From Verrucomicrobiia bacterium (GTDB lineage: Bacteria > Verrucomicrobiota > Verrucomicrobiia > Limisphaerales > DASXHY01): a DNA stretch of 43,886 nucleotides. The DNA lies in the NCBI GenBank assembly GCA_035629175.1, contig DASPIL010000069.1, forward strand, positions 1 to 43,886, in the 5' to 3' direction. Shown here piece by piece: positions 17,417 through 26,528 of the stretch (positions are counted from its first letter, which is position 1; each line of letters starts with the position of its first letter). Position numbers and translations under genes: made by a program. Below the pieces are notes generated by a model. It made no database searches and was not told where the DNA came from. It saw nothing but the letters and a program-made list of their open reading frames with translations.

Positions 17417-19186
17417 CTACATCTGTTCCAAAGTCTCAATCCCTAGGGTATCCAGCCCCTGCTTCAGAACGCGCGCCGTAAGGTCACACAAGAGCAGCCT
17501 GCTGGTCCGTGTAGGCCCTTCACTTTTGAGAACGGGACAGTTTTCGAAAAACCCGGTGAATTGGCCGGCAAGGGCGTACAGGTAGTTGCAAAGGAAATTG
17601 GGGCGCAGTTCGTCGACAACTGCTTCAAGGGTGATTCCGAAATTCAAGAGGTGCTTGGCCAGGACAAGTTCTTCAGGTGCCTCCAACGTGAGATTCGAAA
17701 CATCAAACTCATGGTTCGCCGGCAAATCCGCCTTGCGGAAAATGCTGCGGATCCTGGCGTAGGCGTATTGAAGATAAGGGACAGTGTTGCCGTTTAAAGC
17801 CAGCATCTTGTCCCAGCTGAAGACGTAATCACTCTGCCGGTTTGGCAGCAGGTCGGCGTATTTGACAGCGCCAATGCCCACCACCCGCGCTATCTCCCTT
17901 CTGTGAGCTTCAGGCAGGGCAGGACTTTTTTCTGAAACCAGGGCCAATGCTCGCTCCTCAGCCTCATCCAGCAACTCACCAAGCTTGACGGTTCCGCCAG
18001 AGCGCGTCTTAAAAGGCTTTCCGTCCTCGCCCATGATTTTACCGAAGCCGACATGGACGAGTTTCACTTTCCGCGCAACCTCGGGCTGCCAGCGGCTGAA
18101 CGTGAGGAACAGCTTTCGAAAATGCGGGGCTTGGCGGTCATCCACCACGTAGATGATTTCATCGGGCGACCACGTCTTCATTCTATAGTCAATGGTCGCG
18201 AGGTCGGTGGTCATGTAATTGAATCCGCCATCGCTTTTCCGGACCAAGGCAGGATCCGCAATCCATTCGCCATCGCGATTGACCAGAAAAGGATCCTCTT
18301 TCGCAGGCAATGAGCCATCACTGAACACAGCAACCGCGCCCTCGCTCTCCCTTGCGATGCCCCGCTCCATCAAGTCAGCCACGACGTTGCCGAGCCAGGG
18401 ATTGTAAAAGCTCTCACCCAGCGCGTGGTCGAAGTTCACACCCAGCCGTCCATAGATCGCGTCAAACTGAACCTGGGACAGGCGGATCATTTCCTTCCAG
18501 ATCGCAACATTTTCGGCGTCGCCCCCCTGCAATTTCACCAACTCCTGCTTAGCTTCCGCGAGGCGTTCAGGGCTGGCGTCGCATTCGGCGTTGACGACCT
18601 GATAAAGCCGCTCCAGTTCGGCGATAGGATCCGCTTCGAGGGCGGCGCGATTCAAAAGCTGTTTCCATCCGAGCAGCAACTTGCCGAACTGGGTTCCCCA
18701 GTCGCCGATATGGTTGTCGCTGATCGTTCTGTGCCCGAGCAAGCGGAAAACCCGCTGAAGCGCATCCCCGATGCCAGTGGAGCGGATATGGCCCACATGC
18801 ATCGGTTTGGCCACGTTGGGCGAGCTGAAATCGATGACGATGGTGCGTGGCGCCGAAGGCTTGGTGAAGAAGAAGTGTTCGCCACGCGCAGCCGATCGCA
18901 ATGTTTCAATAACGGCATCGTTCTTCAATCGGAAGTTTAGAAACCCGGCACCCGCAATCTCAACCGTCTCGCACCAAGCTGAGACTTCGAGACGGCTGAC
19001 GACGTCGGCCGCCAGCTGGCGCGGATTCATTTTGCGGGCCTTCGCAAGGGACATCAGCGCGTTCGACTGGTAATCGCCAAACTTGGGATCGCATGGGCGC
19101 ACGAGGACGGAGGAGATGTCGGCATCCGGCAGGACAGATTGCACGGCTGCTTGCAGCGCAGACTCAATTTGCTTGTGAGGTAACAC
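17417..19186 (-). CDS. argS: Arginine--tRNA ligase
   Basis: The 589-residue class I synthetase charges tRNA-Arg with arginine. The N-terminal Arg-tRNA-synthetase domain shows KFGDYQSNALMSLAK (35-49). The HIGH signature is HVGH at 130-133 within SSPNVAKPMHVGHIRSTGIG, and the KMSKS equivalent is the divergent GKPFKTRSGG typical of many ArgRS enzymes. The C-terminal anticodon-binding DALR domain ends in LLLCDLTARVLKQGLDTLGI. The start is a GTG at 19186; no closer ATG fits the family start. It follows the EIIA gene on the minus strand after a 103-base gap and is convergent with dnaN (16 bases between stops). Confidence 0.97.
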   Translation of the reverse strand: MLPHKQIESALQAAVQSVLPDADISSVLVRPCDPKFGDYQSNALMSLAKARKMNPRQLAADVVSRLEVSAWCETVEIAGAGFLNFRLKNDAVIETLRSAARGEHFFFTKPSAPRTIVIDFSSPNVAKPMHVGHIRSTGIGDALQRVFRLLGHRTISDNHIGDWGTQFGKLLLGWKQLLNRAALEADPIAELERLYQVVNAECDASPERLAEAKQELVKLQGGDAENVAIWKEMIRLSQVQFDAIYGRLGVNFDHALGESFYNPWLGNVVADLMERGIARESEGAVAVFSDGSLPAKEDPFLVNRDGEWIADPALVRKSDGGFNYMTTDLATIDYRMKTWSPDEIIYVVDDRQAPHFRKLFLTFSRWQPEVARKVKLVHVGFGKIMGEDGKPFKTRSGGTVKLGELLDEAEERALALVSEKSPALPEAHRREIARVVGIGAVKYADLLPNRQSDYVFSWDKMLALNGNTVPYLQYAYARIRSIFRKADLPANHEFDVSNLTLEAPEELVLAKHLLNFGITLEAVVDELRPNFLCNYLYALAGQFTGFFENCPVLKSEGPTRTSRLLLCDLTARVLKQGLDTLGIETLEQM

Positions 19187-19289
19187 GGGAAACGAGATTC
19201 AAGGGTCAGGTTTGAAGTTTCAAGCCTGGAACAGGAAGGGAAAGGGACGAAACAGCGCTCCGCTGGTTCAAGAACGCAGGGGAAAAATC

Positions 19290-19754
19290 CTAACGCTTAC
19301 CGTGGTCGCGGATGATCTTGAGCATCGATTCAGCGTCGGGAGCCTGTTCAAGGGCCTGGCGGAATTCAGCCTTGTGCAGGAGCTTGGCGATGTTCGCGAG
19401 AGTGTGCAGATGCTTTTGGAACTGACCTTGAGGAACGAGGAACAGCATCACCAGGTTCACTGGCTGATTGTCGAGGGCATCGAAGCTCACGCCTGTCTTT
19501 GAACGGCCAAGGGCGCCAACGACTTCATAGATCAGATCCGTGGAAGCGTGCGGAATTCCAATGCCAAAGCCGATGCCAGTGCTCATCGAGGACTCGCGCT
19601 TTTTGACGACGGCAGCGATCGCGTCGTGGTGCTCGGGTTTGATCCGCCCCGTGGCGACCAGGGTGTTGATCAGCTCGTCGATGGCCTGCCACCGATCCGT
19701 CGCTTTGAGATCGGTGAGGATCTGATCACTCGTCAAAATGTCGCCTAAATCCAT
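19290..19754 (-). CDS. PTS EIIA-type (fructose/PtsN-like) domain protein
   Basis: I chose the ATG at 19754 (MDLGDILTSDQI); an open extension to 19898 would overlap the preceding gene and looks non-coding. The 154-residue protein is a single PTS EIIA type-2 domain. Phosphoryl-accepting His69 sits in the motif GIGFGIGIPHAST, preceded by RESSMSTG. No EIIB or EIIC partner is encoded nearby, which fits a regulatory PtsN-like role rather than sugar uptake; PtsN-type proteins influence potassium transport and nitrogen or stress signalling in other bacteria. It is downstream of an M50-like membrane protein gene (97-base gap) and upstream of argS on the same strand. Confidence 0.88.
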   Translation of the reverse strand: MDLGDILTSDQILTDLKATDRWQAIDELINTLVATGRIKPEHHDAIAAVVKKRESSMSTGIGFGIGIPHASTDLIYEVVGALGRSKTGVSFDALDNQPVNLVMLFLVPQGQFQKHLHTLANIAKLLHKAEFRQALEQAPDAESMLKIIRDHGKR

Positions 19755-19851
19755 AGGGTCGTAATTTTCCGCTTTCGCATTTCGCCTGAAGCGAGCGGGC
19801 TTATCAAGACAGAATTCAACCGCACAAGTGCGGAATACATGCGTAATAGTC

Positions 19852-20517
19852 CTACATCCAGCTGCCGAGTCGCCGCACGACGTCCTCCGTTCCCGCAAGC
19901 CACCAGAGCAGCGCCGTCGTCACGTGAATACGATTCGCGAGCAGTGGCACTCCCACGAGTAGCACGATCACGTTGCCGAGAAAGATGACCACTGCGGAAA
20001 AGAGATAACCCTGGCTGGTGATGTCGGACTGTCGGGTTTGAAGAACGTGGCCCGTGAGGCTGACGTGAAACGCGTAGGCGCCGCCAAGGGCCAGGTGGAA
20101 ACACATGAGGTAGGGTTGCCAGTTCCAGATGAAGTCGCCCACAACGAAGACCAGCACCGTCAAGGCCGCGTATAAGGGGAAAAAGTAAGGTGCGAGCGCA
20201 ATCAGGAAATTGGTTTTCGTGATGATGACGTGCCCGCCCGTCGAACTGGTTTTGAACTTCTTCACCCGCCCGCCAAACAACCATGTCCAGAGTGCGTGCG
20301 TGAGTTCATGCCCAAAGACGTAGACCCACATAGGCCGCGGCAGCAAAACGTAAATAATGATCCAGCAGGCAACGCCAGCCAGAAACGGCACCCACGTTTC
20401 ATCGGCGGCGCCGCTTTGCCGAATGACACGCAACGCGGCAGTAGCGGCGCCCGCGCAGACCGGGAGCAGGCAGATGGCGACGACGAGCTTGAACCATTTC
20501 GGCATCTGCAGACCCAT
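19852..20517 (-). CDS. M50-like integral membrane metallopeptidase homologue
   Basis: This is a multi-pass membrane protein with at least five hydrophobic segments and a zinc-peptidase motif GHELTHALW in its first third, directly after the helix WIIIYVLLPRPMWVYVF. HExxH within or beside a membrane helix is the hallmark of the site-2 protease (M50) group. A second conserved histidine pair appears in the helix YLMCFHLALGGAYAFHVSLTG. The classical NxxPxPxxDG motif is absent, so it is a divergent M50-type protein and protease activity is an inference. The start is uncertain: GTG at 20586, ATG at 20517 and ATG at 20505 are all in frame; I chose 20517 (221 residues). It probably shares a transcript with the EIIA gene. 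Confidence 0.72.
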   Translation of the reverse strand: MGLQMPKWFKLVVAICLLPVCAGAATAALRVIRQSGAADETWVPFLAGVACWIIIYVLLPRPMWVYVFGHELTHALWTWLFGGRVKKFKTSSTGGHVIITKTNFLIALAPYFFPLYAALTVLVFVVGDFIWNWQPYLMCFHLALGGAYAFHVSLTGHVLQTRQSDITSQGYLFSAVVIFLGNVIVLLVGVPLLANRIHVTTALLWWLAGTEDVVRRLGSWM

Positions 20518-20645
20518 AAACAAAACGGGCACGGCAGTGTCGATTCCAATTTCATTTCTCAGCGGCCGGGGCGAGGGCCGAATCACCCGGAATAGTCGTC
20601 TTCAAGTCTGGTGCGGAGAGGCCCAGGAGCTACAATGCTTCCGCT

Positions 20646-23600
20646 TTGAGAATTCGATACTTCTTTTTGGTGACAATGCTGTTTCTCGCAGGCGCCTGCG
20701 CGTCGCGCGCGGCCCTTTCCTGGCATTGGACGAGCACGCCGTCTGACCCGGCAATTTCCAACTCAATCGCCATTGGCATGAATGGCGCCATCAACGCATA
20801 TAACACCTACGCGAACTATTCCGGCAGCGTCCCGGTCAACTACAATTCCGGAGTTCCCACGGCGCAGGCAAGTTATCAGGGGTGGGTGACGTTCGGTGGC
20901 TCGCGCAGTTTCCGGGTGGCGCTGCATGAAATGGGGCATTGGATGGGAGCAGGCACCTACAACACGTGGAACAACCTGCGTGATGGCAAATGGATCGGCA
21001 CGTACGGCAATGCAGCAATTCAGGCGTTTGACGGGCCGGGCGACCGCATAGGGGCCGATGCCAGTCACTTCTGGCCGTACGGCTGGAACTTCGACAACGA
21101 AGCCATCAATCCCGAACGGCATGTGGCGCTCATCGGCGCGATGCGGCGGGACATGGGACTCTCGGATTCAACGATCGGCATGGTCCCGGGAACCTATCGG
21201 TTGCGAAACCGCGCCACGGTCAAGATGCTCGACAACGGCGGAAACAACGCGGAGGGCGCCCCTCTGGTTCAGATGGACAACAGCGCCGCCACCAGCCAGC
21301 GATGGACGATCACCTTGCTGGCCGGAGGCTATTTCACTCTCCAGAACGTCGCGAGCGGCCGCAATCTGGACACGCTTGGAGTGTCGACCAACGGCGCACC
21401 CATCGTGTTGTCAGCGCCGGGCACCAACTTCAGCCAGCAATGGCAGGTCGTGGCGAGTGATTCCGGCTTTTACCGCATCGCGAATCGAGCCACGGGAAAG
21501 TATCTCGATGCCGCCAACCAACAAGCAAGCGGGGCCGCAATTCAAAGCTGGGGCAGCGACCTCTCAGGCGATCAGGAATGGAAATTCGTCAGCACGTCCG
21601 TCGTGAACCTGCCAGCCCCGGGCGCTATCTCGCAGGGTCAGCCTGCCACGGCAAGTTCCACTGAATCTGGAAACGATCAATGGGAAGGAAACGACGGCGC
21701 GCCTGCAACCCGCTGGGCGGCCTCCAGCGGATCGTTTCCGCAGTGGTGGCGTGTCGATCTTGGATCGGTGCAACCCATCACGAAAGTGGTGATCGATTGG
21801 TATAACGCTTCGCCGCGGGCGTACCGTTACAGAATCGAAGTGAGCAGCGACGACGTGAACTACACCGTAGTCGCCGACAAGACAGGCAACAACGTACAGG
21901 GAACCACCACGGACCTTGTGTCGGCCACTGGGCGTTATGTTCGTGTCACAATTACCGGCGCCACGGCGGGTTGGGCTGGACTCTGGGAGGTGCGTGTGTT
22001 CAATGACACAGCTCCCCTGGAACTCGCGTCGCAATATCGACCCGCCACCGCGAGCAGCTCGTTGACAGGGAATCTCCCCGTGAACAGCAATGACGGCGAC
22101 CCGGCGTTTACTCGCTGGACGGCCTCGAGCACTGCGTATCCACAATGGTGGCGGGTAGACCTCGGAACAGTGCAATTGATCAGCAAGGCGGTGGTTCAGT
22201 GGCTGGGCGCCGGCTCGCGCGCTTACAAATATCGCATTGAAACCAGCACAGATGACGCGACATGGACCGTGCTGCTTGATAAAACCGGCAATACGGCCAC
22301 AGGAACCACGACCGACCAATTTTCAGCGTACGCGAGGTACGTCCGTGTCACGGCAACCGGAGTCGCGCCGGCCGGAAGCGCCGCGGCGTTCTACGAGTGC
22401 CAAATCTACAGCCGCTCGTTATCGCCCTGGACCAGTGCGGACATAGGCGATCTGCAGGCGCCGGGATCGTCCAGCATCTCGAATGGCGTTTTTTCGGTGG
22501 CGGGCTCCGGCTCGGACATAGGCGGCACCTCGGATGAATTCCATTTTGTTTACCAACCAGTCGCGGGCGACTTTATCATCAGCGCGCGCGTCACGGCAAG
22601 TGACAATACGAATCCATGGGCGAAGGCAGGGTTGATGATTCGGGAAAGCACAAACGCAAACTCAAGATACGTGCTCCAGTTTATCACGCCAGAAAATGGA
22701 ATCGCCCTGGATGCGCGCCCCGGCACGGGCGACGAAACCGAGCATCTCGCATCGGAAGCACTGGTATCGATTCCATACTGGCTTCGCCTCGCTCGCTCTG
22801 GAAACACGGTGACCGCGTACCGCTCTGCCAATGGAGTCAATTGGTTGATGCTCGGCAGCACAGCAGTCGCGTCGAGTGGCAACAGCCTTGTTGGCCTTGC
22901 CGTGAGCAGTCGCAACGATGGGGTGGTGAACACCTCCATGTTCGATAAGGTCGCCATCACGCTGCCGCTGGTTCCAGGGAATGTCGCAGGATTGATCGCG
23001 ACGGGCGGCAACCGCTCAATCGGTCTCCAATGGACCAGCGCCATGAACGCGGCGTCGTATACCGTGAAGCGGTCTCCCATGAGCGGCGGGCCATACGCCA
23101 CCGTGAGCTCGGGCGTCACGGGAAATGTTTACGTGGATTCAAGCCTGACCAATGGCGTCACGTATTACTACAGGGTGAGCGCCAGCAATGCGGATGGTGA
23201 ATCGGTCGATTCGCCCGAGGCAAGCGCGACAGCCAATGTGGCGCCAGCGCAGTTGCACGCATGGCTTAAGTTCGATGAAGCCGCAGGCATGATTGCCGCG
23301 GATTCGGCTGGCAACGGATGGAATGGAACCCTTGTGAACTCCCCCGTGAGAGCGGCCGGTTACGCCGGCAACGCCGTGAACCTTGCGAGCGCCAACAGCC
23401 AGCATGTGACGTTGCCGGCGGGCATCCTCACGAATCTTTTCGACTTCAGCATCAGCGCCTGGGTGCGATTGAATTCACTGAGTTCATGGACGCGCCTTTT
23501 TGATTTCGGCACCGGAACCTCCGTGAACATGTTCCTTACTCCGCAGAACGGCGCCAACAATGCCGTTCGATTCGCCATTACAACCAGCGGTGGTGGTGGT

Positions 23601-24362
23601 GAACAGGTCATCAACGGCGCGGGCCCGCTGCCGGTCGGCGTGTGGAAGCATGTGGCTGTTACAGTGAGCGGCTCGGAGGGAATTCTCTACATCGATGGAA
23701 TTCCTGTCGGAACCAACAGCTCCCTGAGCCTGAAGCCGGCGCACCTCGGTTCAACCACGTTGAACTACCTCGGCCGTTCGCAATACAGCGATCCCTATCT
23801 GAATGGATTGATTGATGATTTTCGCATCTATCGCGGGACGCTGACACCCGGCGAAGTGGCGACTTTCCTTACGCCCCTCGCAGCCCCTGCCGCTCTGACA
23901 GCAGCCGGCGGCTACGGCTGGATCGAGTTGCAGTGGGAAGCCGTGGCTTCGGCGACGGGATACAATGTGTTTCGATCTGAAAGTGAAGGCGGACCGTACG
24001 AATGGATCGGATCCACGACTTTCAACGCGTTCACCAACGGCGGGCTCGGGCAGGGGTTGCCGTACTTTTATGTGGTGAACAGCACGAACGCAGCGGGCGA
24101 AAGCCCCCTGTCTGCGGCTGCAGGAGTGGTTACTGCGATCGCGGCGCCGCCAGCGATAACGGCAAACCGGTCAGCAGGAAACCTTCAGCTCGAATGGCCT
24201 GCCGGAAATTTCGGATGGCGGCTGGAAATGCAAACCAACAGCGCCAACGCGGGGATAGGCACTAATTGGATTAGCGTGGAACTCTCGACGTCGACCAATC
24301 GAATGGTGTTGCCCGTCAGTCCTGAACCCGGGAACGTTTTCTTCCGGCTGGTTTATCCGTAA
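20646..24362 (+). CDS. Secreted multidomain metalloprotease-like protein (RICIN, two discoidin, Fn3, LamG modules)
   Basis: The 1238-residue protein starts at a TTG (an ATG at codon 11 is an alternative) with a signal peptide RYFFLVTMLFLAGACASRAA. The catalytic-like region (25-170) has HEMGHWMGAGTY at 94-105: two histidines and the glutamate are present, but position 11 of the matrixin HExxHxxGxxH motif is Thr. A downstream SHFWPYGWNFDNE (His141) may supply the third ligand. Further modules are a ricin-type beta-trefoil (about 178-317), two F5/8 type C domains (320-455 and 456-590), a DUF1349-like concanavalin fold (595-775), Fn3 (780-870), LamG (873-1055), Fn3 (1060-1145) and a C-terminal beta domain. 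It is presumably extracellular, binding glycans and degrading glycoprotein. Confidence 0.85.
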   Translation: MRIRYFFLVTMLFLAGACASRAALSWHWTSTPSDPAISNSIAIGMNGAINAYNTYANYSGSVPVNYNSGVPTAQASYQGWVTFGGSRSFRVALHEMGHWMGAGTYNTWNNLRDGKWIGTYGNAAIQAFDGPGDRIGADASHFWPYGWNFDNEAINPERHVALIGAMRRDMGLSDSTIGMVPGTYRLRNRATVKMLDNGGNNAEGAPLVQMDNSAATSQRWTITLLAGGYFTLQNVASGRNLDTLGVSTNGAPIVLSAPGTNFSQQWQVVASDSGFYRIANRATGKYLDAANQQASGAAIQSWGSDLSGDQEWKFVSTSVVNLPAPGAISQGQPATASSTESGNDQWEGNDGAPATRWAASSGSFPQWWRVDLGSVQPITKVVIDWYNASPRAYRYRIEVSSDDVNYTVVADKTGNNVQGTTTDLVSATGRYVRVTITGATAGWAGLWEVRVFNDTAPLELASQYRPATASSSLTGNLPVNSNDGDPAFTRWTASSTAYPQWWRVDLGTVQLISKAVVQWLGAGSRAYKYRIETSTDDATWTVLLDKTGNTATGTTTDQFSAYARYVRVTATGVAPAGSAAAFYECQIYSRSLSPWTSADIGDLQAPGSSSISNGVFSVAGSGSDIGGTSDEFHFVYQPVAGDFIISARVTASDNTNPWAKAGLMIRESTNANSRYVLQFITPENGIALDARPGTGDETEHLASEALVSIPYWLRLARSGNTVTAYRSANGVNWLMLGSTAVASSGNSLVGLAVSSRNDGVVNTSMFDKVAITLPLVPGNVAGLIATGGNRSIGLQWTSAMNAASYTVKRSPMSGGPYATVSSGVTGNVYVDSSLTNGVTYYYRVSASNADGESVDSPEASATANVAPAQLHAWLKFDEAAGMIAADSAGNGWNGTLVNSPVRAAGYAGNAVNLASANSQHVTLPAGILTNLFDFSISAWVRLNSLSSWTRLFDFGTGTSVNMFLTPQNGANNAVRFAITTSGGGGEQVINGAGPLPVGVWKHVAVTVSGSEGILYIDGIPVGTNSSLSLKPAHLGSTTLNYLGRSQYSDPYLNGLIDDFRIYRGTLTPGEVATFLTPLAAPAALTAAGGYGWIELQWEAVASATGYNVFRSESEGGPYEWIGSTTFNAFTNGGLGQGLPYFYVVNSTNAAGESPLSAAAGVVTAIAAPPAITANRSAGNLQLEWPAGNFGWRLEMQTNSANAGIGTNWISVELSTSTNRMVLPVSPEPGNVFFRLVYP

Positions 24363-24391
24363 GACAGCCGGATGGAGTTTCGCAGCTCTTG

Positions 24392-24405
24392 GCAAATGCA
24401 TTTGC
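24392..24405. promoter_or_regulatory. 14-bp perfect palindrome
   Basis: GCAAATGCATTTGC is a perfect palindrome in the 80-base gap between the secreted metalloprotease gene and the zinc-ribbon gene. It could be an operator for the downstream rnc-containing cluster; no hairpin with a T-run follows, so it is not a terminator. Function is unproven. Confidence 0.3.
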
Positions 24406-24442
24406 AGACCAGGTCGGGTCGGCGCTATGGTGAACGCGCATT

Positions 24443-25063
24443 GTGATAACGGATTGGAATATTCAGTCGCGCGGGCACGGCTGCGAAGCTTGCGGCAAAA
24501 CGTTCGCAGACCAGGAATCCTATCACACCGTCCTTGTGGACGAAAAAGCCGGTCTTCGCCGATCCGATTTCTGCGCGGGTTGCTGGCAGGAGAAAATGGC
24601 TGGTGCCCGCAGTGACCGCTTTGTCTCATGCTGGCAGGGAGTCTACCAGGCGCCTCCTCCTCCCACGGAAACCATCAAGAAAGAAACAGCTGAGACTCTG
24701 CTGCGAAAACTGATCGAATTGAACGATCCGGAGTACATGCCCGCGGGGTACATCCTTGCCGTGATGCTGGAACGCAAACGATTGTTGAAGGTGAAGGAAC
24801 AGATTCGGCGCAACGGCCAACGCATCTTCATTTATGAACACCCCGCCTCGGGTGATGTGTTCACCATAACCGATCCCGATTTGCACCTGGACCAGCTTGA
24901 AAAGGTGCAGCGCGATGTAGCCCACCTTCTCGAACACGGGTTCGCCGCGCAAGCCGCCGCACAAAATCCCGATACACCGGCGCCGTCAGCTGACCCGCAG
25001 AATCCTGCTGCAACGGAAGAACATGGCGAATCCGGTCGGCCGGAATCATTGCAACGTGGCTGA
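24443..25063 (+). CDS. Conserved-style hypothetical protein with N-terminal zinc-ribbon cysteines
   Basis: I do not recognise this 206-residue protein as a named family. It starts at GTG 24443. The first 50 residues carry two Cys-x2-Cys pairs (CEACGKTF and FCAGCWQEK), which should bind one zinc. A helical middle (ETAETLLRKLIELNDPEY) is followed by a segment that may contact nucleic acid (LERKRLLKVKEQIRRNGQRI) and a beta-rich stretch (FIYEHPASGDVFTITDPDL). The tail is low-complexity, rich in Ala, Pro and Asp. Its 3' end overlaps the RNase III gene by 41 bases (8 bases if the alternative GTG start of rnc is used), so the two are translationally linked and a role in RNA metabolism is an inference from context. 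Confidence 0.75.
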   Translation: MITDWNIQSRGHGCEACGKTFADQESYHTVLVDEKAGLRRSDFCAGCWQEKMAGARSDRFVSCWQGVYQAPPPPTETIKKETAETLLRKLIELNDPEYMPAGYILAVMLERKRLLKVKEQIRRNGQRIFIYEHPASGDVFTITDPDLHLDQLEKVQRDVAHLLEHGFAAQAAAQNPDTPAPSADPQNPAATEEHGESGRPESLQRG

Positions 25064-25781
25064 TTACGACCAACTCGAGGCTAAACTCGGATATCGGTTT
25101 CGCGATCCCCAACTGCTGAAGCTGGCCCTCACGCACCCTTCGATCGCGCATGAAATCGGGCACAAGATCGAAACCAACCAACGCCTTGAGTTTCTCGGTG
25201 ACGCCGTGCTGCAGTTGGTTTTGACGAGTGAACTTTTCACACGCTTTCCTGAATACGAGGAGGGGCCGCTGACGAAAACCCGCGCGAGAATGGTGAACCG
25301 GCGCGCGCTTGCCGATCACGGACGCGAGATAGGCCTGGGAAGCCACCTGCTGGTGAGCCGCGGCGAGGAGTTGCATGGCGGGCGCGATCGTCAATCGGCG
25401 CTGGCGGACGCCTATGAAGCAGTGCTAGGCGCGGTGTTCCTCGATGGCGGATTCGAAGCCGCACGAGAGGTTGTTCTTGAGCAGTTCAAAAAATGGCTCG
25501 GGTCGGGGGCCGCGACAACCGTGGTTGATAATCCTAAAGGGGAGCTGCAGGAATTCTTGCAGGCGAACTCGAGCGAGTCACCGCAATACCACGTGGTTTC
25601 CGCCACCGGACCTGATCACGATCGAGTATTCGAATGCACGGTTCATCACGGAGGCATGGAACTGGCACGAGGCAGCGGACGGAGCAAAAAGGCGGCGGAA
25701 AGCGAGGCCGCAAGGCACGCGCTCGAAAAGTGCCGCGAAGGATTGCCGCACGCTCCGTGCGGGGATGAAAACCCGCAGTGA
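25023..25781 (+). CDS. rnc: Ribonuclease III
   Basis: The 252-residue enzyme cleaves double-stranded RNA in rRNA processing and mRNA turnover. The catalytic domain shows the signature NQRLEFLGDAVLQLVL (52-67) with the acidic residues Glu56 and Asp60, and the second metal-binding pair in LADAYEAVLGAVFLDGG (Asp129, Glu132). The C-terminal dsRNA-binding domain covers about 165-240 (NPKGELQEFLQ, then GRSKKAAESEAARHAL). The ATG at 25023 lies inside the end of the zinc-ribbon gene; a GTG at 25056 just before DYDQLEAKLGYRF is an equally plausible start. Downstream genes on the same strand encode a GST-like protein and a PIN-PhoH ATPase. Confidence 0.96.
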   Translation: MANPVGRNHCNVADYDQLEAKLGYRFRDPQLLKLALTHPSIAHEIGHKIETNQRLEFLGDAVLQLVLTSELFTRFPEYEEGPLTKTRARMVNRRALADHGREIGLGSHLLVSRGEELHGGRDRQSALADAYEAVLGAVFLDGGFEAAREVVLEQFKKWLGSGAATTVVDNPKGELQEFLQANSSESPQYHVVSATGPDHDRVFECTVHHGGMELARGSGRSKKAAESEAARHALEKCREGLPHAPCGDENPQ

Positions 25782-25859
25782 ATTTCTTTTTTGGGTTTCC
25801 GCTTGTCAGGCCAAAATCACGGTCCTAAGTTGAGGCCACACAGCGCCTGAAATTTTGGA

Positions 25860-26528
25860 ATGATTGAATTGGTTCAGTTTCCGTGGAGTCCCTTCTGCAT
25901 CGTTCAGCGGCGAATCCTGGAATTCTCGCGCGTCCCTTTCAAGATCCTCAACATTGCCTACGGCGATCGCTCTCTCATCTGGAAACTCACCCGCGAGCAA
26001 TATTACGGCGTTCCGATTGTTCGCGACGGACGTCACGTCGCTTTTGAATCGGGGGAGGATTCCCAGGACATCGCCAAATATTTGGATCGCAAGCTGAAGC
26101 TGGATCTGTTTCCCGCGGAACTCGAGGGTGTTCAATCGATTCTGTGGCGCTACATCGAAGGTGAAATCGAAGGCTGCACGTTCCGGCTCGATGACGTCTA
26201 CTGGCGCGAGTTGGTGCCCAAGGCCGACCAGGCGGCGTTTGTCCGCCACAAGGAACGAAAGTTTGGGCGCGGCTGCCTGGATCAATGGCGCGAGCAGCAG
26301 GATGCCTGGCTGAAGCGCCTCGAGGTAGGACTCCTTCCGTTCGAACAGATGCTGGAGCACAATCGTTTTCTCCTCGGCGATAAACCCAGGTTTGTTGACT
26401 TCGACCTTTTCGGGATGCTGGGGAATTTCCTCTATTCGGGGCACTATCGCCTTCCCAAGGCACATCCGAAGATTAAACGCTGGTACCGCCTGATGTCCGA
26501 CATTCAATTTGACCCGCCGCGCTCGTGA
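25860..26528 (+). CDS. Glutathione S-transferase-like protein
   Basis: The 222-residue protein has a thioredoxin-like N-terminal domain (MIELVQFPWSPFCIVQRRIL) with an SPFC motif where GSTs place their active-site Ser/Cys. The conserved cis-proline segment is YYGVPIVRDGRHVAFESGED, which contains the glutathione gamma-glutamyl-binding E-S-x-x-D. The rest is an all-helical C-terminal domain with LLGDKPRFVDFDLFGML matching the GST N-capping box region. It therefore probably binds glutathione or a related thiol, but substrate and activity cannot be inferred. Its stop overlaps the GTG start of the PhoH gene by 4 bases, implying coupled translation. It begins 78 bases after rnc. Confidence 0.82.
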   Translation: MIELVQFPWSPFCIVQRRILEFSRVPFKILNIAYGDRSLIWKLTREQYYGVPIVRDGRHVAFESGEDSQDIAKYLDRKLKLDLFPAELEGVQSILWRYIEGEIEGCTFRLDDVYWRELVPKADQAAFVRHKERKFGRGCLDQWREQQDAWLKRLEVGLLPFEQMLEHNRFLLGDKPRFVDFDLFGMLGNFLYSGHYRLPKAHPKIKRWYRLMSDIQFDPPRS

